Shown here piece by piece: positions 11,096 to 22,639 of a DNA stretch of 64,000 nucleotides; position 1 is the stretch's first letter; each line of letters starts with the position of its first letter. The stretch is from Cycas panzhihuaensis (lineage: Eukaryota; Cycadophyta). The DNA lies in contig CM041465.1 in NCBI GenBank assembly GCA_023213395.1, forward strand, positions 24,807,741-24,871,740. The letters are read 5' to 3'. A program made the translations under genes and the position numbers. The notes under the pieces are model-generated. The model made no database searches, had not been told where the DNA came from, and worked only from the letters and a program-made list of their open reading frames with translations.

Positions 11096-12901
11096 AAATA
11101 CACATGCAATATGCTTTTTTTTTTAATATTTAAAAGATAAAAAATACTAAAAATGAAACCAAAAACTACCTTATTTGGAGTGCAATACACAGTTTTTTAT
11201 AACAAAGAAACTATTATGAAATGTAACTAACTCCACTTGTAGCTATATACACAAATTTTCTAAGAGATTCAATAACATATAATTTTAATATAATGCTTTT
11301 CATTATACTTATATGTTATATTTCTTTTGGGTAATGCTTCTATAATAAATATAGATATTTTTAAAGATTTACTACTGATGTTATAAATGATTTTTAGATT
11401 ATAAAGAGTGCATACAACAAATCATATCTAAGTCATAAACCTCAAGTAAGTAACAAGATAAAGCACAAAGAGGTTCCATCATAATTGGAGTCTATGGGAC
11501 ACCAAAGAGATCCTTGAACCTTATATGATCTGATCAAATCAAGCACATATCATTTCCAAATAAATAAACCAAAGATTAAAATCATACAAGAACAATATTA
11601 TGACGTCTTTCTTATTTGAAAAATCCTTCCTCAGATTAGCTTTCTTTCTTTCAAATGATTAGAACACTTCAAGTTCTTCCTTTAAAACTAATAAAGGAAA
11701 AAGAAAGACAAGAATCATAGGATCAATTACAATCATAAATAAGTTAAAGATAGAAGCAAGCCTCTTAGAATTTGTACAACTACAAAATAATGGGGAAGAG
11801 AAGGTATTTTTTTTAGTGAAGAGATGAGCATTCTTCACACTAGTCTTCTCTCCTTTTGTCCCATAAAGGTTAGACGTTTTAGCCTAATTTCTAAGATAAA
11901 AATGAGTATAAAGATACCATAAATACCAAGAAAAAGAACAGGAAGATTTTAAGCATAAATAATAACTAAAGAGTAGAAAAATTATAAGAGTTCTTAATAT
12001 GAAAGATCTTACTAAGAATAAAGGAGTTTAAAGCTAAAAATCTTGAAAAAAATTAAGAAATTTGAAGAACCAACTATTAAAATCTAAGTATCAATAAAAC
12101 AATAACCAAAGCATCAAAGTCCTCTCTTAATTTCATCCTTTTTCATCTCAAAAAATAGTCTTTCAAGTTATAATAGTAGAAAACCTCAAAAAAATCTCGA
12201 AAAAGCTCTCTAAAACTTGATATCTAGGCCCTCAAAATTTGAATGATAGATAATAATTGAGTTAGGGTTTGATCTAGGCATAAAAGAGATAAGTTTGCAT
12301 CAAATTTGGGTGGTGGCATATAAAATTCTAGCATGTTAGATAAGTTTTCATACATGACAGTAAAAAATGTGACCAATCATGTTTTTGGACTAACAAAAAA
12401 TATGACTTTGCATTAAAAATGTGATCAATCACATTTTTAGCATAACCAAACATACAATAAATTAGGAGGTCAAAAATGGCTCATTAAAAATTTAAAAAAA
12501 TATATAATTTTTATTAATGAATCTAAGCACAAATTACTTATTAATGAAGAAAAAGGCCCAAAAGTGATGAAAATGATAAGCACAAACCTAAAAATTAATC
12601 AAACTAATAATATAAGGGTGAAACCAAAACAAAAACATAAGAAAAAAAAAGTTCTAAAAGAATAATTAAACTAAAATGATCATGAAAGAAAATAATTTAG
12701 TGCCATAGGTATCATTCATCAATAGGTGATACCATAATCATACAACAATCACCATTTAGCATACATCATTAATAAAATCAATACAACATTTCATCAAAAC
12801 ATGGCCTAATACATATAAAATAAGTTTAAATCAATCATCCTCAGATGAAAAAAGTACAAGAAGTGTGCTAAAAGTGATGACGGCTAGGTTCTAATGAAAC
12901 A
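11096..12901 (-). repeat. 3' LTR of element A (truncated at its outer end)
   Basis: Pairs with 25998-26156 joined to 53190-54038. The inner boundary is ...ctaatgaaaca at 12901, next to a pyrimidine block (12902-12918) that is the polypurine tract on the element's strand. The outer roughly 490 bp present in the other LTR (25503-25997) are missing, and the copy begins exactly where the LTR of Y ends. It contains a perfect palindrome of 11-bp arms at 12415-12438 with a weaker relative at 12361-12387. Confidence 0.8.
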
Positions 12902-12918
12902 TTTACCCCCTTGACACC
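12902..12918 (-). promoter_or_regulatory. Polypurine tract of element A
   Basis: On the minus strand ggtgtcaagggggtaaa directly precedes TGTTTCATTAG. It matches the tracts of C (gccaagggggtagta before tTTCCC) and D (gccaagggggcag before TGTTTCC), which supports this LTR boundary. Confidence 0.7.
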
Positions 12919-13074
12919 TGAAGCTCCTACTTTAGGAAGAAAGTAGGATGGTGAGAGGTGGTAATGATGAAAGTATATAAATCTTCTATTAAAAGTCAAC
13001 AGAATGGAAGATGAGGTATGCAAATGATGAGTTAGTAATCTACAAAAGTTTTAAAATCTAACTGAACCAACTCT

Positions 13075-13270
13075 GATACGTCTAATCAAAGAAATGTCAC
13101 TTAAAAGGTTACCCAAAAGGACTGGGTTCTTATTGTTAAAGGACATTACCTAAAATCTTACCTAAAAGGATTAGGTTCTCATTGAGAAAGAATATTACCT
13201 GAAAGCTTATCCAAAAGGACTAGGTATTGTCTAAATGCTTACCCAAAAAGACTAGGTTCTCACTCATTGA
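13075..13270. repeat. Short tandem repeat, 3-4 degenerate copies of about 50-60 bp
   Basis: Four copies of a phrase like acccaaaaggactaggttct separated by ...attacct... text. Located between the 3' LTR and the antisense gene of A. Confidence 0.65.
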
Positions 13271-13404
13271 GTGTAAAGAATAATGTTAGATACCCACAAA
13301 GTATATGGGACTTAAACATCCAAATGGTCACAGTTTATCTCTCATTAACCATACTTTAGAGGAAAGTCCTTTTGTTAGAGTACAAAGGATAGATTGTCAT
13401 CATT

Positions 13405-13620
13405 TTTTGGGCTTATTAATAGGTGGCTTTTTGAAGCCTAGGACTACCATAGATTTGACTTATTAGTAGGTGACTTTTTGGAGCTTCCTATCATAGTTTA
13501 GACTCATTAATGGGGTGAAGGTTTCCAAAGCTTGATCATTATGGTTTAACCTCATCAACAATTAAATTTTAGAGGGTTCTCTATCATAGCTTAGGCTTGT
13601 TAATAGGTAAAAGGGATAAA
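13405..13620. repeat. Second tandem repeat, about 4 degenerate copies of about 60-65 bp
   Basis: Repeated text around attaataggt...ttttgaagcctagga and tatcatagtttagac. Copies are diverged. No coding frame is maintained. 13620-14090 next to it holds nothing I recognise. Confidence 0.6.
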
Positions 13621-14094
13621 ATCATTTTGGAGACCAGTTCAAGGGTCAATTTTGAAGGAAAATAAGTGAAAGATATAGTATTTAAGTCTCTAAAAATCTC
13701 GATGAAAGATAAATATATTAAAATCAATAATTGAGTCAAATAGATAAGTGATGTATCATTTTGCTATTTCAAAGTGATTTTATTTAATAGTGATGATTAT
13801 AAAGAGGTAGAATTCACTTTGATAGACCTAATAGATGAAAGAAAGATCTTTGCTTAGGAAAAAGAGAAAAGGACCCTCCCTTTTATTAAGAAAAAGGATG
13901 AAAATGAAATTTCATTTTTATAGGAGGAGGTTGAAAAAATAAGGTGTTAGAGGGCCTTTTTTTCTTTTTTTTGAGGCAACCTAGAGCTATTTTAGTAGAG
14001 GATCAACTCCAAGGGGTCAATATTAGCAATATGGAATAAGAAGCTAAATATCTAGTGAGTTCACTTCCTTAAATTTCTTTAAAATTAATTTTTT

Positions 14095-14295
14095 TAATCC
14101 AAAAACATGATTACATAGTGCAGAAAATATAAGTGAGGGACTAAAAATGTAATAATATAGTGAAAAATATGACAACATACCCAAAAATATAATTTTATGA
14201 TTTAGAGCAATAAAAAGAAATTGTGTTTTTTGCTACAAGATCATGTTTTTGGTTATTTCATCACACTTTTGAATTTAGAAAAAAAAAAAACTTTA
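14095..14295. repeat. Cluster of A/T-rich palindrome-like motifs upstream of the antisense gene of A
   Basis: Contains caaaaacatgatta, aaaaatgtaataatat, gaaaaatatgacaac, agatcatgtttttgg and tcatcacactttt. These are diverged relatives of the palindrome aaaaatgtgat-ca-atcac in the LTR (12415-12438). They lie about 300 bp before the recognisable PMD relic. The relation to the LTR motif is visible in the words but degenerate. Confidence 0.45.
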
Positions 14296-14579
14296 AATCA
14301 TGGAAACAAAAAACTAATGTGACTCTTTTGATGTGTTGTAGCCTCTAAAGAGAGTAGATACATGAGAGAATGAAGGTTTAGCTATTAGAGAGCTAGTTAT
14401 TTAGCTTAGTTAGAGAGATTAAGCAACTTTGAGAAGCTATGGATTATCTTAGCTTAGTCGATTAACCCAGTTAGTAATGAGATACTCTATGATTTCATTA
14501 ACTACTAGATTTTGGATCATAATATATTTAAGGTATAAGTGATTAGAGAGATATAAATCACTTTAAGGGGCATGGAGAA

Positions 14580-15251
14580 GATATTGGGAGTCATTTAGCA
14601 TGGGGAGAGAGTGAGACTTAGCAAGGTGATAGATGATGAGCCTCAGATGATATGTATCCAATACTTGATAAGTTTTATCGATTAGTTTGACCCCCACAGG
14701 ATATCTATAGAGGCCACATGGGTAGTAGAGGGTGTTCCTATTATACAGAGGATCATAGATTTCATTATCATATATAAGATTACCAGAACCCAGAACTTCA
14801 TGGGGGTTCCAACATAGTAGGTGAGAGTGGTAAGAAGATGTAAGGAGGAAGTATGGATGAACTGGGGATAGTATATAGTAGATAGCATGTGTCTCCAGCT
14901 ATCGAGGATCAAATGATTGGGAGAGGGGGATTCTCTTACAGCTCTATCATAACATGTTGGCTTTATGATCATATCCCCTTAATGAGACTAGGAGGAGTAC
15001 TAGGAGAGCTGACTGTCATGGATTCATGGATGAATAGATGACATATGAGAGTGAGGATTCATAAGAAGATAACTATCATGGCTAGGAATACGTATAAGCC
15101 TTTATCCATTAGGATGACCATGAGACAACTAATAGAGGATGCATATGTAAGACTGTTAATGTGGAGTGATGATAAGGTGGATGTAGTAGAGAGAGGGGTA
15201 GTAGGAGAGGCTCATATTACTGATAGAGGAAAAAGAGTTCATAGTTCATAA
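14580..15251 (+). pseudogene. Antisense PMD-like accessory gene, relic (element A)
   Basis: Plus-strand frame, opposite to gag-pol of A. Pieces match the PMD gene of C in order: RRCKEEVWMNWGQYIVDSM against HRCEAGERMDWATLIAVNL, then L-x-x-L-S-R-I-K, and after a frameshift TCWLYDHIPLMRLGG against LQCWFFDYFGVVALVGG. The tail MRVRIHKKITIMARNTYKP is open to 15251. PMD proteins are plant-specific, known from host silencing factors of the MAIN/MAIL1 type and from transposons. Several stops and a frameshift make it non-functional. The start is not identifiable; the region from about 14400 may belong to it. Confidence 0.6.
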
Positions 15252-15606
15252 TTAACATAATTCATATCATACTCTTGATATATTAGATAAACATAGAATA
15301 AAACCCACATTCATATAATATATCTTAAAGAAAACATGTTGTTTATAAAATGAAAGATTAATCTCACTCAATAAATAGCTAGTGTTCTGAATATATTGGA
15401 TTCCTCATTAGATCCTTCTAAGGATAAGAAGCTTTTAGGATCTTGCCCCCCTGCTAAGATCCTCCATGGTTCATTTTTCCTACATAGGTCTATCCTTTCA
15501 AACACTTCATTTTGATCTTAAACCTATGATTTTAACCCTTAAACTACTTAAACCTTTATCTTCAAAAACTAGTAGTTTATACTCTTTATGGAGTTATAGT
15601 TTATAC

Positions 15607-16065
15607 TCATTCTAGTGTGAGGTACCCCCAACCCAAAGATAAAAGTAAATTAGTAATCATCCAAGATAGAGGAGACAAGAGAATCATCTTTAATATTAAG
15701 AGGACAAGGAACATATTAGATAGTAACTTAAGAGAATAATGATAACAAGGATGAAGGCTGATGGTGAAGGAGAAGGAGTCGTGAAGAGTGCACCTGATAT
15801 ATCCCAACTAGCTAATAGACTACAACCTAAGAAGCACAATATATAATGATGGATCTAAGATAAAAGTGAGAGATATTAGATAAGGGTCCTATAATGGTTA
15901 AATATTCAACTTCATTATTAGTTGCTCTAGGTATAAATAGGCTAGTAGAGAGGATAGGATTTCCTAATTAGTCATAGATTACCCAAGCAGAAGTAGATGG
16001 TCTTGGGTTACCTCTACTACCTCCATCAATGAATATGCTCAATGCCATAGGAAAATAGGACCAGT
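15607..16065 (-). pseudogene. Second (plant/archaeal-type) RNase H of element A
   Basis: On the minus strand the frame from about 16050 reads LSIFIDGGSRGNPRPSTSAW, the first catalytic D in the F-x-D-G-x-S-x-G-N-P block. It is followed by RATNNEVEYLTII with the catalytic E (about 15910). Then comes IIIYCAS*VVV, where the usual C-D-S-Q has lost its D (GAT to GCT) and Q is a stop. After a frameshift comes HVPCPLNIKDDSLV with the last acidic residue (about 15690). This is the RNase H type with N-N-E-A-E-Y, distinct from the Ty3 RNase H at 18280. It sits between integrase and the antisense gene, unlike in C where the antisense gene is nearer to integrase. Confidence 0.8.
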
Positions 16066-17134
16066 AATTAGAGATGATGTGATCGATAAAGGAAGGTATA
16101 GGAATCAATTAATAAGGAGATAATAGTGAATGAGATTAATTCTGATTATATTAAAGAAAAAGAGAAATCATAACTGAGATAACCATGATCAATAAAAACC
16201 AAAGGTGTTTAGTAGGGTTTGATCATAACTGAGGCGATGGTAGACCCAAGTAGTTAGACCCAAAAATCTTGAATGACTCATCCAAATGAACCCAACCCAT
16301 TATATGGATAGGTGGGGATAAATCCATCATGCAACTTATCCTAAATTATAAGAGGATGATAACAATATACTTTTTCTTACTTTTTTTTGCTTTCTTTACT
16401 CTTTTTTGGATTTTACTTTCGTTTATTTTTTTCTTTAACTTCTTTTTTTATGTTTTACCTTTCATCATTTTCTTAAAAGAGCAAGGTAATAGTCATCCAA
16501 TTATAAAGTTCTTTTACTTAATATAATAAGGATTTATCCTTTTCAATAGAGCTTAACATGAAAGAAACTAATCTCCTTAATAATTGAACCATAAAAGAAA
16601 AATGAGATCAAAATCATAGTGTCTCCAAACATAAAGGGAAGGCGATAAAATGAGTATTCACTTTAAAATATAGATAGAGTAAACCAAGGATAATAAAAGA
16701 AAACAAAAATAAAATAATAGGTGATATATGACCAAGAAGGAATCCTTAAGATTAAGGATTAACAAGTGGAAGTATGATCTCAACCAATGATAAAGTATCT
16801 GAAGCTAATGAAAAAGTCTCTCTCTCAAGGATGAAAATAAATGATAAAGTTGGGGCATCAAAATCATCTCTTAAGTACAGAGCTCAAAAGAGAAAAGACA
16901 GAACCTCATAGCAAAGCACCCACAATTAATAAAAATGCTAGAAAGAGTAAAGGGCTTATATGATCATGAGTAAAAATTTTGAAGAAAGTAAGAATATCTC
17001 AAAGGAAGACAAGAAAAGACTAAACAAAGGAATTGCCCATAGTTTTAGCTCATTAGGCAAGAAGAAATATTTAAAGCCATGGTTTATCCTCATTGTGAAG
17101 GTAAGGAGGAGCATTGATAGGTGAAAAACTTATT
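16066..17134. other. Spacer between integrase and second RNase H of A
   Basis: Contains a T-rich tract at 16370-16480 and A-rich flanks. I see no domain on either strand. The phenylalanine-rich open frame at 16329-16526 is a product of the T-run. Confidence 0.5.
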
Positions 17135-18070
17135 AAATATTAATACTTTACAAGTTTTTTGAATTCTAAACCCTCCATTATTAAGATTTGTTAAGCTTCA
17201 TTATTTAAATCTTCAATTACCAAATACGGACTAGCCCACTTAGGAGAAAACTTATATTGCCTATCATGAAGATATTCTAACTTCAACATTTTATCGCTAA
17301 CACTAAACTTTCTAGGCCTAAGATACCTATTATAAGTAGCCTAGACTCTAGCCCTAGATGCCATATTATTTTGCAAGGCTTATAGATGGGTTTCATCTAG
17401 TTTTTTGAGCTCCAAGAGATATGCTTCTCTTTGAAACTCTTCATCGATAAATTATTTCAATGAGACACATAAGAAAGGAATCTCAACTTCTAATGGAAGG
17501 ATAGCCTCAATACCATAAATAAGAGAGAATGGTATTATCCCTATCACATTTCTAATAAAGGTTCTATAAGCCCATAACACTGGAAATAACTGAACATGCT
17601 AATCTCTATAAGAGGTTATAACTATTTTAGCTAAAAATTTAGTTAAAGTTTTATTAAATGCTTCAACTTAGCCATTTTCTTAAGGGTGATAAGGGTCTAA
17701 CAATATATGTGTGATATAAAACTTTTTACATAATTCACTGATATCGGAATTATAAAAGATTTGATGAATGAGGTCAAAACCCCATAGGAAAAAGGGCTAA
17801 GGTGAAATAATCAACTTCAATTCTTGATCAAGCTTGTGTATTAAGTCAAATGGGATTGGCATTTCTGGTATTTTTACACACAGGTATAAGCATCTTTAAA
17901 TAAGGTGGGCTAATAAAAAACCTATATGAAGAATATGTTAGGCCATTGATCGACCACCAAAATTCCCACCACACATTCGTTCATGGGATTCCATCAAGGC
18001 TAAAAGTGTTTCATTAGGGGAAAGGTATCTCAACAAAATTCTATCAAAAGAACATTTATAAAGCACATCA
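17135..18070 (-). pseudogene. Ty3 integrase of element A with internal deletion
   Basis: Reading right to left: DVLYKCSFDRILLRYL and ESHERMCGGNFGG (zinc-binding region, one H changed), SP*PFFLWGFDLI (first catalytic D), DPYHP*ENG*VEAFNKTL (catalytic E), LWAYRTF, then the C-terminal module RKFSVSDKMLKLEYLHDRQ and MEGLEFKK. Compared with C, about 80 residues between WGFDLI and SDISELCKKF are missing, including the second catalytic D. The deletion is in frame or nearly so. Stops are scattered elsewhere. Confidence 0.85.
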
Positions 18071-18279
18071 TTAAGTAAGAGGTATTATTGAGCAACACCT
18101 TAAATTCATCTTCTCTTCTTAGATGTAGAAGAAGAAGGGAAGGATTAATCATGAAGATATGACTTAATTTCTCCATACTATGGATTATCAGAAGGGACAA
18201 CCTAGATATGGAGGACATGTTTGTCAGCAAGAGTATCATCAATAAGTTATTTGGTAGGACTAGGAAGAGGAGCATCAGC

Positions 18280-19053
18280 CATGATTTCTATGATGACCAT
18301 GCCTTTCTTAGACTTTCTATTAACAACTTGAAAATCAAACTCTTGTAGCAACAAGGACCATTTACCTAATCATCCAGTAAGATTACATTTGGTAAGTAAA
18401 TATCTGATAGGGTTTGACTAAATAATAAGGTGGACCTTATTCCTAAGAAGATAGTGGTATAACTTCTTAGTAGTAAAGATCAAAGTAAGACATTCTTTTT
18501 CAGGAAGGGGATAATGATGTTTAGTAGCCACTAACATCCTACTAATGAAATATATAGCTCATTGTTTACTAAAATCTCTTGTGCTAATATTCCTAATAGT
18601 GATTCTTATGTAGATGATGTACACAAGATAAAATGCCTATTAAACCTTGGTGAAACAATCACATGTGGTAAGATTAATACTTGCTTTAACTTGTTGGACT
18701 CTTGAACTTAAGGAGTCCATTATAATTCAATGTATTTCTTCCTGAGATTTTTTATAGGCTTGGCATTCAAAGTGAAATTAACAATAAAACATCTTAAGAA
18801 ACCAAGTCTACCTAGAAAGGACTTAATCTATTTTTTACTCTTAGGAGGAGGCATATCAATAATTACCTTTATCTTATTGGGATTAATTCTAATCTCATTA
18901 TAGGAAATAATGTTTCCTAATATTCTTCCTAGTGTCACGATAAAAATATATTTAGATAGATTAAGGCACAAATGGTATTTCTTACACCTTTTAAAGATTA
19001 TTCTAAGGTAATGTATATGATCACATCTTTTATGAGATAGAGCAAGCATCATC
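18280..19053 (-). pseudogene. Ty3 RNase H and RT thumb of element A
   Basis: The RNase H part (18280-18680) includes LRNKVHLIIQSNPIRYLLTK and LLQEFDFQVVNRKSKKG, matching C at 41769-42152. The RT part (18828-19052, open) reads DMMLALSHKRCDHIHYL, FKRCKKYHLCLNLSKYIF, ILGNIISYNEIRINPNKIK and MPPPKSKK, the segment after the polymerase YLDD motif. It ends at 19053 where the TRIM element interrupts the active-site codons. Confidence 0.87.
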
Positions 19054-19376
19054 TGTTAAAAAATGTGACCATACCACCTAATGTAAAGTGGGCCTCCTAT
19101 TTATGTGCCTAATTATGTGGTAGAATAGTCTCGATTGTGGGGACCTAATGGATGTATTTGTACTTATATTTGGCACTTTAGATCTATAAATATAAATCAA
19201 AGTCCATCTTTATATATCATCATTTTATCAAAATGTAATTATTATTCATTTGTGGGTTTTCACCCGTAAGGGTTTCCCACAGCAACATGGTGTCCCGTGC
19301 GATCTACTTCTACTTGTAATCTACCTGATGTTAAAGATCTTATTAACCTTCTTTAATTTAGTTACATTTACTAACA
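19054..19376 (+). repeat. 5' LTR of the TRIM-like element
   Basis: TATA box TATAAATA at 19185-19192. Starts TGTTAAAAAATGTGACCA, of which 15 bases also occur in the LTR of host element A at 12361-12375. Confidence 0.92.
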
Positions 19377-19388
19377 TGGTATCTGAGC
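19377..19388 (+). promoter_or_regulatory. Primer binding site of the TRIM-like element
   Basis: tggtatctgagc, 11 of 12 matches to the initiator tRNA-Met site, directly adjoining the LTR. Confidence 0.88.
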
Positions 19389-20324
19389 ATTTATTTCCCT
19401 TGGTGCATTGGAGTTCACACATCTTAGATGAAGATTGTAGCAATAGGATTGTAAGCATTTGAAACATATCAATTGTTCAACTTATAAATAGTGTGATCTA
19501 TAGGGGAAATACATGTGACCAGTCTAGATGTTATAGAGTTGTTGATATATCATGTTGAGTGTCATTTAGTTATAGGTTTTATCCTTCATTACTTCACTTA
19601 TCTATGGCATTATTTAGCAGGTGTGGAGGTTTGTTTTCCTAACATTGTGCTTGAGATAGAAGCAGGATTTAGTGACAGGTTAATGATGATGAGCTATTAG
19701 ATGAAGTGACATGGATTGCAACCCTGTATTCCATTGACAATTGAAGACCTACAGGATGATGGAATATCATGGATTAGAATGCCAGTCAAAACTTTTAATA
19801 GATACCAACATTCCAGTGAGTACAGATTCACAATAGAGAGTTGTATTAAAGTAATGAACCTAGCCAGTTTACAAGTTGGTAAGCTTATTTCATAGGATTT
19901 CTAGTAGGAAGAAGGATTAAGGTATGATAAGATATTTAGCACCAGTCTCTATGTTTATTGGTCTATTTGATCCTTACTTTAGTAGCTTCAGATAGTTGGG
20001 TATCATATCATATCATATCAGTGTTCCTTAATGAAAACTTGAAGAGGTGATTCTCATGGATTAAGTGGCTCATCCTCTTGGTTTAGTAAAAGGAATTTGG
20101 CTAAGTTAAATGGATGAAGTGTTAGGTACAGAGAGAGTTGTATGGTTGCAGGTCTATTGGAGCATATCCAAAGAATTGAGCACATATAAAGCATGACACT
20201 ATTACATCTAATTCAAGATCACTACATCCACTTTCATGCGTATTGGGTTGAGTAAGGTTATCCTTGAGAGGGGATTTATTCCCAATCATAATCCTTATTA
20301 TCCCACATTGACATTAAGAGGGGA

Positions 20325-20647
20325 TGTTAAAAAATGTGACCATACCACCTAACATAAAGTGGGAATCCTATTTATGTATCTAATTATATGGTGGAATAAT
20401 CTCGATTGTGGTGACCTAATGGATATATTTACACTTATATTTGGCACTTTAGATCTATAAATATAGATCAAAGTCCATCTTTGTGTATCATCATTTTGTC
20501 AAAATTTAATTATTATTCATTTGTGGGTTTTCATCCATAAGGGTTTCCCAGGGCAACATGGTGTCCTATGTGATATACTTCTGCTTGTAATCTGCCAGAT
20601 GTGAAAGATCCTGTCAACCTTATTTGCTTTAGTTACATTTTTTAACA
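20325..20647 (+). repeat. 3' LTR of the TRIM-like element
   Basis: Second copy, TATAAATA at 20456-20463. It ends tttaaca, followed by the TCATC duplication. Confidence 0.92.
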
Positions 20648-21120
20648 TCATCTAAGTACATAACAATAATATTATCAATTAAATCATGAAAAATATGAAC
20701 CATTGCTCTTTAATATATTGTACTAGTATTTTTCAATTTGAAAGGCATAACTTTATACATAAATTTAACCCAAGGAGTAGTAAATATGGTCTTATGATGA
20801 GCTTGAGGTGAGATGGAAATTTAGTTATAACCTAAAAAGCTATCCTTAAGAGATATCACCTCAAAACTAGTCATCTGATCCCAAATTTGATCAAGAATAG
20901 GGAGAGGAAAATTATCTTTAGGGCATGCCTCATTAATATCTCAAAAATTAGTGTAAATTTGAATTGAACCATTTTTGTTTGCAACCAAAACTATATTAGA
21001 TACCCATTGAGAGTAATCAACACTCTTAATAAATCTAGCTCCTAACAACCTTTCCACTTCTTGCTTAATAATAAAAGAGAGACATGGGTGAATAGGATGT
21101 TGTTTTTGTCATTTAGGTTT
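20648..21120 (-). pseudogene. Ty3 reverse transcriptase palm of element A
   Basis: On the minus strand: the acidic and hydrophobic RT blocks, then IFTTPWVKFMYKVMPFKL, NTSTIY*RAMVHIFHDLID and VMYLDD at the insertion edge. Together with 18690-19053 this is one RT gene split by the TRIM. A few stops are present. Confidence 0.85.
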
Positions 21121-22639
21121 AATGCTAAGAATTACTATGATATTATGCTCAGTGACTTAGATATTAAGGCCATACATATCTTTATAATCCCAAGTAAAGA
21201 CTGAGTCAAAGTCATGAAAGAGATCCTTAAACTAAGTTATCTCTTAGGGAGTATAACTAGCTTCCAATTTGACAACCTTAGGAATATCATCTATCTCTAT
21301 GTCTACATCAATATTTGACTCCAAAATCATGGCATTTCTCTCATGAGGAGAAGTAGGTTCTATTAGAGAAACCACTTCTTAAGGTTAGGAATGATAAAAA
21401 AAGTGGTGAATTAGGTTGTATTACTTTCGAAAAACCCAACCTATGATATCCATCATGAAGACTAAGAAGTGACCCTACTAGATTCTCTAAGATTACTCAT
21501 CATTCTTAAAGTGATCAAGGTGAAAAACGTCAATGATAAGTAAATTTCTTGGTAGATCAGTAGATAAAGAGGAGGGTCTACAACATGAAGAATAATAAGA
21601 CAATGAGTTCAGATGAATAGGATCAAACTCAATGATTAAAAGAAAGAGGAAAGAATAGTCTTATCAATGAATTACCAAGTCAATATAAAGGTTTGATCAA
21701 ATTCTTAATAATATGAATGGTGTTCTTGATTAGACAAAGATATCAAGATGAGATATAATGGAGAAGGATCCATGGAGGGATGGGAAGGAAAAAAATAGTG
21801 GAAATGAAACTAACTCCCTTTACTCTAGTGGGGGTATTTTAATTAGTTTGAAGTGCATCAAGTGAATCTACAACCTCACCATCTAATTTTAAGTCTTGAT
21901 GTCCATGCAACAACATCTTCATCTTATATCTATTCAACCATATAGTAAAGAGAGGGTATTGAAAGAAGAGAGGTGTAGCATGAACATGAAAATCATATGA
22001 GACTGAGGTTACATAAGTAACCAAAGAAAGATTCATAATAGGAGAAACTAAAGCACTTACCTCTTAAGGTAAATACAAAACCTATGAGAAGTGGGTCTAA
22101 ATAGGAAAGGGATCATTCATATTAATAGTTCCACTCATACGTATTTACCCATAAGGTATGATGGAATCTGAGATTATTTCTTCAGTATAAGAAGAGGGAG
22201 AAACTAAAGATCGACTAGTTAGATCAAAAGATTGAGAAGTAAATGAAAAACCTGATTAAATTGGAACAATCTCTACTAAATCAACATTCTTTACTTCTCC
22301 CTGAGTAGAAATAACTCCAATGGCAAAGTATTACTATAAACCTAATGATTGAAAGAAATGGTCTAAAGAGTTAGATCATTCACTAAGCTTAAAAAAGGTC
22401 TCAATAAGTGGGACTAACTATTTAATTAGTTTCAATTTTTCTTTTATAATTTTTAACTGTCCCTCATGAATGAACCTATGTTCACCAAAGAGGAAAGAAT
22501 AAACTATATACATTTGGGTAATCCATGGTCTACCTAAAAGGATATTATACTTCAAGTCAAGATCAATGATAGTTAACTCAGTAAGAAGTATCTTTCCTTC
22601 TAAAGTAAGAAGGAGAGTGACTTGACCTAGAGGTACTTT
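21121..22639 (-). pseudogene. Spacer between RT and protease of element A
   Basis: Corresponds to 43010-44100 of C, a poorly conserved part of the polyprotein. Parts resemble it weakly (acidic, serine-rich stretches), but stops and frame changes are frequent. No further domain is seen. Confidence 0.5.

Larger units (their letters stand above)
19054..20647 (+). mobile_element. TRIM-like small non-autonomous LTR retrotransposon (1.59 kb)
   Basis: Two LTRs of exactly 323 bp (19054-19376, 20325-20647) beginning TGTTAA and ending TTAACA or TAACA flank 948 bp. The 5-bp duplication TCATC is at 19049-19053 and 20648-20652. The primer site tggtatctgagc (initiator tRNA-Met type, one mismatch) follows the first LTR and the purine tract ttaagagggga precedes the second. 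No gag or pol motif is present, and the interior frame at 19515-19700 has no family resemblance. LTRs differ at about 38 of 323 positions by hand count. Size, tRNA-Met priming and absence of genes fit terminal-repeat retrotransposons in miniature, although the LTR is at the upper end of that class. Confidence 0.93.

Noticed and set aside
16329-16526. Phenylalanine-rich plus-strand frame resembling a membrane peptide
   Set aside because: Produced by a T-rich tract; not conserved and no start context.
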